A DNA stretch of 64,000 nt, from positions 1,302,001 to 1,366,000 of the forward strand of contig NZ_JIAN01000005.1 of NCBI RefSeq assembly GCF_000688475.1. The letters run 5' to 3'. This document shows, in pieces, positions 41,324 through 49,283 of this stretch. Below the pieces are notes generated by a model, which was not told where the DNA came from, searched no databases, and was given only the letters and a program-made list of their open reading frames with translations. Each line of letters opens with the position of its first letter. The stretch's first letter is position 1. The stretch is from Cellulomonas sp. URHE0023 (GTDB lineage: Bacteria; Actinomycetota; Actinomycetes; Actinomycetales; Cellulomonadaceae). The translations under genes and the position numbers were made by a program.

Positions 41324-42046
41324 ATGGACATGACGAGCGACGGACCCGACCTGGACACCCCGTTGGCTGCCGGGCAGGTGCGGGTGGTCCCGCGCATGGA
41401 CGGCGAGACGAGCCGGAGGAAGGGCGCGAAGTACAACGCCCTCGACGACGACTACACCATGGCCGAGGTCGACGGTCCCTGGGGCGCGCTGCGGATCTCG
41501 ATGGACGGGTTCCCGATCAGCTTTCGCGCGCAGATCGACGGGCAGATGGTCGCGACCTTGACCGCGGTTACAGCGACGTTCAACGAGGAGGGTCCGATAG
41601 CCACGTTCAAGGGCCGTGACGTGCCCGTCGTGCTGGGAACCGTCGACGGGGGCGTGCGGTTCGTCGCGCAGGGCAACCGGTTGCGTCCGGCCGGACGCAA
41701 ACGGTTCCTACGCGTCACCTGCGAGGACCGCGTATGGACCTACGGCGCCACCGAGACCCACACCGACACCGACCATGCCCTGGGCAAGGTCCTGGGATCC
41801 GGCAACGCCGCGACCGAGCTGCGCCGCGGCCCGGAACCGGCCACGGGTCACCTGGTGACGTCCTGGGTCAACAACAGCGCCAAGGATGAGAAGGACCCGA
41901 GCGGCAAGAACTACATCAAGCTCTCCTGGGCAGATGGCACGACCCTCGCGGAGATCGTGCTCACCCTGCTGCTCAAGCTCGGCACCAACGACGTCAAGCT
42001 GACGCCCCTGTGGTGGCGTGCGGTCGACTTCGGCGGCGCGTTCTGA
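41324..42046 (+). CDS. Putative partner/immunity protein, paralogue 1
   Basis: A 240-aa soluble protein with mostly beta character (YTMAEVDGPWGALRISMDGFPISFRAQIDGQMVATL, VRFVAQGNRLRPAGRKRFLRVTCEDRVW). Family not recognised. Its start is one base after the effector stop. A second copy, about 85 % identical by eye, follows at 42154. The most changed stretch is residues about 33-43 (KGAKYNALDDD against MGSRHDNPND), as expected if it contacts a variable partner. An immunity protein for the effector at 40018-41322 is the simplest hypothesis; it could also be a second effector component. Confidence 0.65.
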   Translation: MDMTSDGPDLDTPLAAGQVRVVPRMDGETSRRKGAKYNALDDDYTMAEVDGPWGALRISMDGFPISFRAQIDGQMVATLTAVTATFNEEGPIATFKGRDVPVVLGTVDGGVRFVAQGNRLRPAGRKRFLRVTCEDRVWTYGATETHTDTDHALGKVLGSGNAATELRRGPEPATGHLVTSWVNNSAKDEKDPSGKNYIKLSWADGTTLAEIVLTLLLKLGTNDVKLTPLWWRAVDFGGAF

Positions 42047-42092
42047 CCCGGGACCCGCGCCGGCCCGTGCCGGGTGCGGCTCTGCCGACGAG

Positions 42093-42152
42093 ACGGGCGA
42101 TGTCGTCGGGGCCGTGGTGGACAGCACGATCAACTCGATGAACTGGTTCTGA
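42093..42152 (+). pseudogene. Relic of the 3' end of an effector gene (copy of the end of 40018-41322)
   Basis: Nineteen codons plus stop reading TGDVVGAVVDSTINSMNWF, against AGDVVDAVADSKINPMNWF at the end of the effector at 41260-41322. The stop, the single C and the following ATG are the same as at the first effector-partner junction. Upstream of 42093 similarity is lost. So the duplicated unit was effector 3' end plus partner gene, and the effector part has been deleted. Confidence 0.8.
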
Positions 42153-42153
42153 C

Positions 42154-42873
42154 ATGGACGTCACGAACGATGGACCCGACCTGGACATCCCGTTGGCTGC
42201 CGGGCAGGTGCGGGTGGTCCCGCGCATGGACGGCGAGACGAGCCGGAGAATGGGCTCCAGGCACGACAACCCGAACGATTACACGATGGCCGAGGTCGAC
42301 GGTCCTTGGGGCGTGCTGCGGATCTCGATGGACGGGTTCCCGATCAGCTTCCGCGTGCAGATCGACGGGCAGATGGTCGCGACCTTCACCTCCGTCACCC
42401 AGACGGTTAACGAGGAGGGTCCGATCGCCACGTTCACGAACCGTGACGTGCCCGTCGTGCTGGGAACCGTCCACGGGGGCGTGCGGTTCGTCGCGCAGGG
42501 CAGCCCGTTGCGTCCGGCCGGTCGCAAACGGTTCCTGCGCGTCACCTGCGAGGACCGGACGTGGACCTATGGCTCCACGGAGACCCACACGGACACCGAC
42601 AACGCGCTGGGCAAGGTCCTGGGATCCATCAGCGCCGCGACGGAGCTGCGCCGCGGCCCCGAACCTGCCAAGGGGCACCTGGCGGTGTCCTGGGTCGGCA
42701 ACAGCGCCAAGGATGAGAAGGACCCGAGCGGCAAGAACTACATCAAGCTCTCCTGGGCAGATGGCACGACGCTCGCGGAGATCGTGCTCACCCTGCTGCT
42801 CAAGCTCGGCACCAACTACGTCAAGCTCACGCCCCTGTGGTGGCGCGCGGTCGACCTCGGCGGCGCGTTCTGA
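42154..42873 (+). CDS. Putative partner/immunity protein, paralogue 2
   Basis: A 239-aa paralogue of the protein at 41324-42046, with the same beginning (GPDLDxPLAAGQVRVV), centre (DGFPISFRxQIDGQMVAT) and end (LTPLWWRAVDxGGAF). Differences cluster at residues 33-43 and around 75-95. It is preceded by the effector-end relic and probably still translated by read-through or its own start. A reserve immunity or cognate of a lost effector variant. It ends 53 bases before a strong hairpin terminator. Confidence 0.65.
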   Translation: MDVTNDGPDLDIPLAAGQVRVVPRMDGETSRRMGSRHDNPNDYTMAEVDGPWGVLRISMDGFPISFRVQIDGQMVATFTSVTQTVNEEGPIATFTNRDVPVVLGTVHGGVRFVAQGSPLRPAGRKRFLRVTCEDRTWTYGSTETHTDTDNALGKVLGSISAATELRRGPEPAKGHLAVSWVGNSAKDEKDPSGKNYIKLSWADGTTLAEIVLTLLLKLGTNYVKLTPLWWRAVDLGGAF

Positions 42874-42926
42874 CCCGAGGAGCGGCATCGTCGCGTCCCG
42901 CGCAGCGCGCCTCGCGGGTTTCCGGC

Positions 42927-42966
42927 GCGGCGTATGACCCCCGACCACCCGCGGGTCATACGCCGC
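42927..42966. terminator. Bidirectional hairpin terminator closing the effector cassette
   Basis: Perfect 14-bp stem GCGGCGTATGACCC / GGGTCATACGCCGC with a 12-base loop, between the second partner gene and the convergent RibD-type gene. Confidence 0.85.
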
Positions 42967-42982
42967 ACCTCAAACAGAGAGG

Positions 42983-43564
42983 TCAACGGCGCACCCGATA
43001 GCGCAGGTGAAGCACCCGGTCGCCCTGAACGACGACGTCGGGGCCCTCCAGCAGGTGCAGCCCGTCGACCGACCCGAAGTAGCGCTTGCCGAAGCCCAGC
43101 ACGACGGGCGCGACGTCCATGCGGACCTCGTCGACCAGTCCCGCCGCAAGGGCCTGGCCGCCGACGTCGCCGGCGGCGAACTCGACGACGCGGTCGCCTG
43201 CGAGCTCCTGCGCCTTGGTCACGGCTGCTTGGATGCTGCCGACGAAGTGGAACGGCGCCTCGAGGTCCCAGTCCTCGGGCGGCGGGCGGTGCGTCACGAC
43301 GACGACGTGGTCGATCCCGCCCGGAGGCGTCCCGTCCCAGCCGTCCGTGATGTCGAAGACGTGGCGACCGGCGATCGTCACCCCGACCCGGTCCCAGTAG
43401 GCCCGGATGTGGTCGTAGGACGCCTGCGACACCTTCAGGACGCCGCCGTCGTCCAACGGGACATCACCGCTGACCAGCCACTCGCACAGTGGACTGGGAT
43501 CGTCGTTGTCGGCCGCAATGAAGCCATCCACTGAGACCGACGCGTTCATGACCACTGTTCCCAT
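42983..43564 (-). CDS. Dihydrofolate reductase-like (RibD C-terminal domain) protein
   Basis: A 193-aa protein of the DHFR/RibD-C family: MNASVSVDGFIAADNDDPSPL at the start, AGRHVFDITDGW, VVVVTHRPPPEDW, FAAGDVGGQALAAGLVDEVRMDVAPVVLGFGKRYFG at the end. These small NADPH-binding oxidoreductases are frequent in actinobacteria and their substrates are mostly unknown; a true DHFR or riboflavin reductase role is not implied. ATG 43564 with GAGGAGG upstream. Followed 62 bases upstream in the same direction by an AraC gene. Confidence 0.88.
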   Translation of the reverse strand: MGTVVMNASVSVDGFIAADNDDPSPLCEWLVSGDVPLDDGGVLKVSQASYDHIRAYWDRVGVTIAGRHVFDITDGWDGTPPGGIDHVVVVTHRPPPEDWDLEAPFHFVGSIQAAVTKAQELAGDRVVEFAAGDVGGQALAAGLVDEVRMDVAPVVLGFGKRYFGSVDGLHLLEGPDVVVQGDRVLHLRYRVRR

Positions 43565-43626
43565 GGGTTCCTCCTCTGGTGGATTTCCCAGCCTGGCGTT
43601 CCGTGAGCGGCCGCTCTTGTACGAAA

Positions 43627-44478
43627 TCATTCGGCCGGCAGCGGCCAGCCCTCCAGCGCGTGGTCGGGATGGTCACGCAGAAATCGCCGCCGGACCTCGA
43701 CGTACCGGGTCGGCGTGAGCCCGGTGAACTCCCGGAACTCGTGGACGAAGTGGGCCTGGTCGAAGTAGCCCGCGCGGGCGGCGACGTCGGCCCAGTCGAT
43801 CGGTGCGGCGACGTCGATCGCCAGCACGGTCAAGGTGAAGCGGTAGCTGCGAGCCAGCCGCTTCGGCGTGACACCGACAATCGCCTTGAACCGCCTCGCC
43901 ACATAGGTGCTGCTGGCGCGGCTGGCGACGCCGAGGTCGCTGATCGGTACCGCTCCACCGGTCGCCGCGATGGCACTGCTCATCTGGCGTACGAGGTCCA
44001 GGCCGTCGATCGGGCGCAGCCGCCGCACCAAGTCGTCTTCGAGCAGCGTCAGCATCTCGTGCGGTGTGTCCGCCGCAGCCAGCCGGTCGTGCAGCTCAGC
44101 CGTCGCCACCTGGCCCCACAGCTGCTCGACCGTCGCCGGCCGGTCGCACAGCTCGGCCGCGGGCATCGGCAGGAACGGGGCCAGCCCCCACGGCTTGAAG
44201 TGGACGCCGACGGACCGGGTCGGAGTGGGGTAGCTGAACTCCCAGGCGCGGGTGGGCGTGGTGACCACGCAGCCGTCGCTGTATTCCACGTCTTCTCGAT
44301 CGGTGCCTGCCCGGATGAGAAACGGCGCCCCGAGGTTGACGATGAGCAGCGGCGCCGGCGCTGCGGGCAGCATCAGTCGGGAGTACGGCGGCGCACCCTC
44401 CAGGTAGTAGAGATCGTCGATCAGCCCGTCGAGCGGCGGACCGGGCACCCTGGACACGTACTCCACGCTGAACATCAT
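43627..44478 (-). CDS. AraC-family transcriptional regulator
   Basis: A 283-aa regulator. The N-terminal half is a DUF6597-like sensing domain (DDLYYLEGAPPYSRLMLPAAP...). The C-terminal half holds the double HTH of AraC: VPISDLGVASRASSTYVARRFKAIVGVTPKRLARSYRF and DWADVAARAGYFDQAHFVHEFREFTGLTPTRYVEVRRRF, the second being the signature. Its partner is probably the RibD-type gene just downstream in the same direction. It is divergent from the kdp operon, with 210 bases between them, so it could also act on kdp, though KdpDE is the usual regulator. Confidence 0.9.
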   Translation of the reverse strand: MMFSVEYVSRVPGPPLDGLIDDLYYLEGAPPYSRLMLPAAPAPLLIVNLGAPFLIRAGTDREDVEYSDGCVVTTPTRAWEFSYPTPTRSVGVHFKPWGLAPFLPMPAAELCDRPATVEQLWGQVATAELHDRLAAADTPHEMLTLLEDDLVRRLRPIDGLDLVRQMSSAIAATGGAVPISDLGVASRASSTYVARRFKAIVGVTPKRLARSYRFTLTVLAIDVAAPIDWADVAARAGYFDQAHFVHEFREFTGLTPTRYVEVRRRFLRDHPDHALEGWPLPAE

Positions 44479-44688
44479 CGTCCAGGCCCCATCGGGCCAT
44501 CCGGCGCCGGCGCAAGCATCGACGGCGTCAACGTTGCGATAAGGCTTCCCGACGGCCCGTCAAGGATCCGTCAAGGCGTCCACCATCACGCCAGCGGAGG
44601 CGTAGACCAGCGAGTGCGGCTCCGGTGAGGGCCGTCGGGCGGCTCCTTCGGGTGGTGCTCGCACGACGTCGAAAGTGCTGTGAGACCC

Positions 44689-44772
44689 ATGGCCGATGTG
44701 GCCTTCCTCGCCTTGACCGTGGTGTTCTTCACCGCCGTCGCGCTGCTCGCCCGCCGAGCGGACCGGTCATGA
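44689..44772 (+). CDS. Tiny membrane protein preceding kdpF
   Basis: A 27-aa ORF starting [17 protein letters not shown] and ending ARRADRS, one hydrophobic segment plus a basic end. Its TGA overlaps the kdpF ATG (ATGA), exactly the coupling used through the rest of the operon. Similar tiny proteins stand before kdpF in other actinobacteria. Perhaps a small accessory subunit or a translational leader for kdpF. The hydrophobic composition and the overlap support translation, but no Shine-Dalgarno is obvious. Confidence 0.6.
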   Translation: MADVAFLALTVVFFTAVALLARRADRS

Positions 44773-44861
44773 GCGGGTTCGACATCGCTGGGGGCGTGGT
44801 GGCTGCCGCGTTGCTGGTGTACCTGGTCGTCCAGCTGCTGCGTTCGGACAAGGTCCGATGA
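44769..44861 (+). CDS. kdpF: K+-transporting ATPase subunit KdpF
   Basis: A 30-aa protein, [18 protein letters not shown] then [12 protein letters not shown], one membrane segment with a basic end, the typical KdpF size and form. KdpF stabilises the KdpABC complex. It overlaps the upstream tiny ORF and kdpA by ATGA on both sides. Confidence 0.85.
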   Translation: MSGFDIAGGVVAAALLVYLVVQLLRSDKVR

Positions 44862-46522
44862 GCGCGGCGTGGGTCGCGATCGGGCAGATCGCGATCGTCG
44901 TCCTGGTCCTCGCCGCAGCGCACCGGCCGCTCGGCGACCACATGTTCCGCACCCTGACATCTCCCAAGCACCTCACGGTTGAGCGGTGGGGTTACCGGGT
45001 CATGCGGGTCGAACCCGACGCCGAGCAACGCTGGAGCACCTACCTGCTCTCGCTGCTCGGGTTCTCCATGGCGTCCGTACTGGTTCTGTTCGGACTCGGC
45101 AGGGTGCAGGACAGGCTCCCTCTCGACATCGGGATGCCCCGCTTGGACCCCGCCGGGGCGTGGAACACCGCCGTCTCGTTCGTGACGAACACCAACTGGC
45201 AGTGGTACTCGGGCGAGGCGACTGCCGGGCACCTGTTCCAGATGGCCGGTCTCGCGGTGCAGAACTTCGTCTCGGCGGCCGTCGGGATCGCCGTGGTCGC
45301 GGCACTGGCCCGGGGGTTTGCGCGCTCCGGGACCGACTCGCGTGTGGGCAACTTCTGGGCCGATCTGGTGCGGTTGACCGTCCGTGTGCTCCTCCCCCTC
45401 GCGTTCGTCGCCGCCCTCGTCCTGGTCGCCGCCGGCGTCATCCAGAACCTGGGCGCGCACACCGAGATCAGCACGCTGGCGGGCGGCAGCCAGTCGGTGC
45501 TCGGCGGGCCGGTCGCGTCGCAGGAGGCGATCAAGGAGCTCGGGACCAATGGCGGCGGCTTCTTCAACGCCAACTCCGCCCACCCGTTCGAGAACCCCGC
45601 GCCGTGGACCAACGCGTTCGAGGTCGTCCTGCTGCTGCTGATCCCGTTCAGCCTGCCGCGCACCTTCGGGCGGATGGTGGGTGACCGTCGGCAGGGCTGG
45701 GCGATCCTCGCCGCGATGTCGACGCTGTGGATCGCCGCCGTCGGCCTGCTCACCTGGGCCGAGATAGCTGCTCCCGGGCTGGCTCCGACGGCCGCCGGGG
45801 GAGCGATGGAGGGCAAGGAGGTTCGCTTCGGCGAGGCCGCGTCAGCGCTGTTCGCCGCGTCGACGACGATGACGTCGACCGGTGCGGTGAACTCGACGCA
45901 CGACTCACTGACCGCCCCGGGCGGTGGGGTCGCACTGGTGGGGATGCTGCTCGGCGAGGTCTCGCCCGGCGGCGTCGGCAGCGGTCTGTACGGCATGGTC
46001 GTGCTGATCGTCGTCTCGGTGTTCCTCGCCGGGCTGATGGTCGGGCGGACGCCCGAGTACCTGGGCAAGAAGATCGGCCAGCGCGAGATCACCCTCGTCG
46101 CGCTGTACGTGCTGACGATGCCCGCGGTCGTCCTGATCGGTTCCGCCGTCGCGATCTCGGTCCCGGCCGGACTCGCCGGGCAGCTGCAAGGCGGTCCGCA
46201 CGGCCTCACCGAGATCGTGTACGCGTTCGCGTCGGCCGGGAACAACAACGGCTCCGCCTTCGCGGGACTCACCGTGGGTACGCCGTTCTACAACACGCTG
46301 CTCGGGCTGGCGATGCTGATCGGCCGGTTCGTCCCGATCGCGCTGGTCCTGGCACTCGCCGGGAGGCTCGCGCAGCAGCGCAAGGTGCCCGAGGGTGCGG
46401 GCACGCTGCCGACCCACACGCCACTGTTCGTCGGGCTCCTCGTGACGGTGACGCTCGTCGTCGTCGGCCTCACGTTCATCCCGGTCCTGTCCCTCGGTCC
46501 TGTCGTGGAGTCGCTGTCATGA
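44858..46522 (+). CDS. kdpA: K+-transporting ATPase subunit KdpA
   Basis: A 554-aa potassium-channel-like subunit with about ten membrane segments. [40 protein letters not shown] and [15 protein letters not shown] are the selectivity-filter regions of the four pseudo-repeats. It binds and passes K+ in the high-affinity Kdp pump. ATGA joins it to kdpF and to kdpB. Confidence 0.96.
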   Translation: MSAAWVAIGQIAIVVLVLAAAHRPLGDHMFRTLTSPKHLTVERWGYRVMRVEPDAEQRWSTYLLSLLGFSMASVLVLFGLGRVQDRLPLDIGMPRLDPAGAWNTAVSFVTNTNWQWYSGEATAGHLFQMAGLAVQNFVSAAVGIAVVAALARGFARSGTDSRVGNFWADLVRLTVRVLLPLAFVAALVLVAAGVIQNLGAHTEISTLAGGSQSVLGGPVASQEAIKELGTNGGGFFNANSAHPFENPAPWTNAFEVVLLLLIPFSLPRTFGRMVGDRRQGWAILAAMSTLWIAAVGLLTWAEIAAPGLAPTAAGGAMEGKEVRFGEAASALFAASTTMTSTGAVNSTHDSLTAPGGGVALVGMLLGEVSPGGVGSGLYGMVVLIVVSVFLAGLMVGRTPEYLGKKIGQREITLVALYVLTMPAVVLIGSAVAISVPAGLAGQLQGGPHGLTEIVYAFASAGNNNGSAFAGLTVGTPFYNTLLGLAMLIGRFVPIALVLALAGRLAQQRKVPEGAGTLPTHTPLFVGLLVTVTLVVVGLTFIPVLSLGPVVESLS

Positions 46523-48639
46523 GCACCACTGTTCTCGAGAAGCCGCCGTCGAGGCCGCACAAGGTCGAGGCGGTACCGTCGACGCTGTCAGCACGTCAGC
46601 TCGCCGCGGCGCTGCCTGGCGCTCTGCGTGGGCTCGACCCCCGCCGGCTGTGGGACTCCCCGGTCATGTTCGTGGTGGAGGTCGGAGCCGCGTTCACCAC
46701 GGTCCTCGCGGCCGCCCAGCCGAGTGTCTTCGCGTGGTCCGTCACCGTCTGGCTGTGGCTCACGGTCGTGTTCGCCACGCTCGCCGAGTCGGTTGCCGAG
46801 GGTCGCGGCAAGGCGCAGGCCGCGAGCCTGCGCGCCACGCAGCGCGAGACCAGCGCCCGCCGGGTGGACGGGTCGTACGACACCTCGTCGGTCGGCGAGC
46901 CGCACACCACGCAGGTGCCTTCGTCGTCCCTGAGGGTCGGTGACGTGGTCGTCGTCGCCGCCGGGGAGACCATTCCCGGTGACGGCGACGTGATCGAGGG
47001 CGTGGCGAGCGTCGACGAGTCCGCCATCACGGGCGAGTCCGCGCCGGTGATCCGCGAGTCCGGCGGTGACCGGTCCGCCGTCACAGGCGGCACGGTCGTC
47101 CTGTCCGACCGGATCGTCGTGCGCATCACAGCACCCGCAGGACAGACGTTCGTCGACCGCATGATCGCGCTGGTCGAAGGCTCACAGCGGCAGAAGACGC
47201 CCAACGAGGTCGCGCTCAACGTGCTGCTCACGACGCTGACGATCGTCTTCCTGCTGGCGGTCGTGACCCTCAGGCCGTTCGCCGACTACTCGGACGCACC
47301 CCAGACGCTGGTCGTCCTGGTCGCGTTGCTGGTCTGTCTCATCCCGACCACGATCGGCGCGCTGCTCTCCGCGATCGGCATCGCCGGCATGGACCGCCTC
47401 GTGCGACGCAACGTCCTCGCCATGTCGGGACGTGCGGTCGAGGCCGCCGGCGACGTCGACGTGCTGCTGCTCGACAAGACCGGAACGATCACGCTCGGCA
47501 ACCGGCAGGCGGCCGACCTGCTCCCGGCGTCGGGCGTTGCGCCGACGCTTCTCGCCGACGCGGCGCAGCTGTCGTCGATGGCCGACGAGACGCCCGAGGG
47601 GCGTTCGGTGCTGGTGCTGGTGAAGGAGCGGTTCGGGCTGCGCGAGCGCCCCGAGGGTGACCTCGTGGGCGCAGAGCTGGTCCCGTTCCAGGCGCGAACC
47701 CGCATGAGCGGGGTCGACCTGCCGGCGACCGGGGACCGACCTGCGCGGCTCGTCCGCAAGGGCGCCGCTGCTGCCGTCTCACACTGGGTCCGGTCGACCG
47801 GTGGGAGCTCCCGGGACGATGTTGCTGCGACCGTCGACGCCATCTCGGCGTCTGGCGGGACGCCTCTCGTCGTCGCCGAGCAGCTCGGCGAGCAGCCGGC
47901 GCGAGTTCTCGGCGTCATCCACCTCAAGGACGTGGTCAAGGAAGGCATGCGCGAGCGGTTCGACGCGCTGCGGGCCATGGGCATCCGGACCGTGATGGTC
48001 ACGGGCGACAACCCGCTGACCGCCCGAGCGATCGGGGCGGAGGCCGGGGTCGACGACGTGCTCGCCGAGGCCACGCCCGAGGACAAGCTCGCGCTGATCC
48101 GACGCGAGCAGGAGGGCGGCAGGCTCGTCGCGATGGCGGGCGACGGCACCAACGACGCACCCGCGCTCGCCCAGGCCGACGTCGGTGTCGCGATGAACAC
48201 GGGGACGACCGCGGCGAAGGAGGCCGGCAACATGGTCGACCTCGACTCGAACCCGACCAAGCTCCTCGAGATCGTCGAGATCGGCAAGCAGCTGCTCATC
48301 ACCCGTGGTGCGTTGACGACGTTCTCGGTGGCGAACGACGTCGCCAAGTACTTCGCGATCCTCCCCGCGATGTTCGTCGTCGCGTTCCCGCAGCTCGGCG
48401 TGCTGAACGTGATGCACCTGAGCAGCCCGCAGTCGGCCATCCTCTCGGCCGTCATCTTCAATGCGTTGATCATCATCGGGCTGCTCCCTCTTGCGCTGCG
48501 CGGGGTCCGGTACACCCCGTCGTCGGCGTCTGCCCTGCTGCGCCGCAACCTGCTGGTCTACGGGCTTGGCGGCGTCATTGCCCCCTTTCTCGGGATCAAG
48601 CTCATCGACCTGCTCGTCACTGCCCTCGGGATGTCCTGA
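46519..48639 (+). CDS. kdpB: K+-transporting ATPase ATP-binding subunit KdpB
   Basis: A 706-aa P-type ATPase. TGES (in [11 protein letters not shown]) is the actuator loop, the phosphorylated Asp319 is in [22 protein letters not shown] and [22 protein letters not shown] form the P-domain. [21 protein letters not shown] is the ion-path helix with Pro-Thr-Thr. It energises K+ movement through KdpA. One-base overlap (TGATG) with kdpC. Confidence 0.97.
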   Translation: MSTTVLEKPPSRPHKVEAVPSTLSARQLAAALPGALRGLDPRRLWDSPVMFVVEVGAAFTTVLAAAQPSVFAWSVTVWLWLTVVFATLAESVAEGRGKAQAASLRATQRETSARRVDGSYDTSSVGEPHTTQVPSSSLRVGDVVVVAAGETIPGDGDVIEGVASVDESAITGESAPVIRESGGDRSAVTGGTVVLSDRIVVRITAPAGQTFVDRMIALVEGSQRQKTPNEVALNVLLTTLTIVFLLAVVTLRPFADYSDAPQTLVVLVALLVCLIPTTIGALLSAIGIAGMDRLVRRNVLAMSGRAVEAAGDVDVLLLDKTGTITLGNRQAADLLPASGVAPTLLADAAQLSSMADETPEGRSVLVLVKERFGLRERPEGDLVGAELVPFQARTRMSGVDLPATGDRPARLVRKGAAAAVSHWVRSTGGSSRDDVAATVDAISASGGTPLVVAEQLGEQPARVLGVIHLKDVVKEGMRERFDALRAMGIRTVMVTGDNPLTARAIGAEAGVDDVLAEATPEDKLALIRREQEGGRLVAMAGDGTNDAPALAQADVGVAMNTGTTAAKEAGNMVDLDSNPTKLLEIVEIGKQLLITRGALTTFSVANDVAKYFAILPAMFVVAFPQLGVLNVMHLSSPQSAILSAVIFNALIIIGLLPLALRGVRYTPSSASALLRRNLLVYGLGGVIAPFLGIKLIDLLVTALGMS

Positions 48640-49283
48640 TGTCGACCGACCCTCGTCCGCGCTACTCCGCAGGTGCCGACACCCTCGCGTTCGTCCGCCA
48701 GTCGTGGGCCGGGCTGCGGGTGCTGCTCGTCCTGACCGTCGTCCTGGGACTCGTCTACCCCCTCGCGGTCACGGGAATCGCGCAGCTCGCGTTCCCTTGG
48801 CAGTCCCACGGGTCGCTCGTGTCTTTGACGGGCGAGCGCACCACCAGCCGGGACGACGCCGTGGGCTCAGCGCTCATCGGTCAGGGCTTCGACGGCCCGC
48901 AGTGGTTCCACCCCCGTCCGTCGGCGGCCGGTGACGGCTACGACACGTTGGCCTCGGCGGGCTCCAACCTCGGTCCGCTCAACTCGGGCCTCGTGCAGGC
49001 CATCGACGAGCGGCGCGCAGCCGTCGCGACGGAGGAAAGCGTCGACCCGTCCGAGGTACCGGTCGACGCGTTGACGGCATCGGCCTCAGGGCTCGACCCG
49101 GACATCTCACCGGCCTACGCGCGGCTGCAAGTCGCTCGGGTCGCGGCCCAGCGAGGGCTCACCCCGGATGACGTCCGGGTGCTCGTCGACGGCGCGACCG
49201 TCGGACGCGACCTCGGAGTCCTCGGCGAACCGCGAGTGAACGTGCTGCTTCTGAACCTCGCGCTGCAGACAATGGGCACATGA
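48639..49283 (+). CDS. kdpC: K+-transporting ATPase subunit KdpC
   Basis: A 214-aa single-pass membrane protein. The N-terminal segment (LRVLLVLTVVLGLVYPLAVTGIAQLAFP) and the outer domain with GSALIGQGFDGPQWFHPRPSA, NLGPLNSGL, DALTASASGLDPDISPAYARLQVARVA and VNVLLLNLAL follow the family closely. KdpC stabilises the complex and helps ATP binding. The ATGA overlap with kdpD makes pump and sensor one transcript. Confidence 0.96.
   Translation: MSTDPRPRYSAGADTLAFVRQSWAGLRVLLVLTVVLGLVYPLAVTGIAQLAFPWQSHGSLVSLTGERTTSRDDAVGSALIGQGFDGPQWFHPRPSAAGDGYDTLASAGSNLGPLNSGLVQAIDERRAAVATEESVDPSEVPVDALTASASGLDPDISPAYARLQVARVAAQRGLTPDDVRVLVDGATVGRDLGVLGEPRVNVLLLNLALQTMGT

Noticed and set aside
43627..44478. AraC gene as the regulator of kdp
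   Set aside because: kdpDE are present in the operon itself; the AraC protein more likely controls the RibD-type gene that it precedes.
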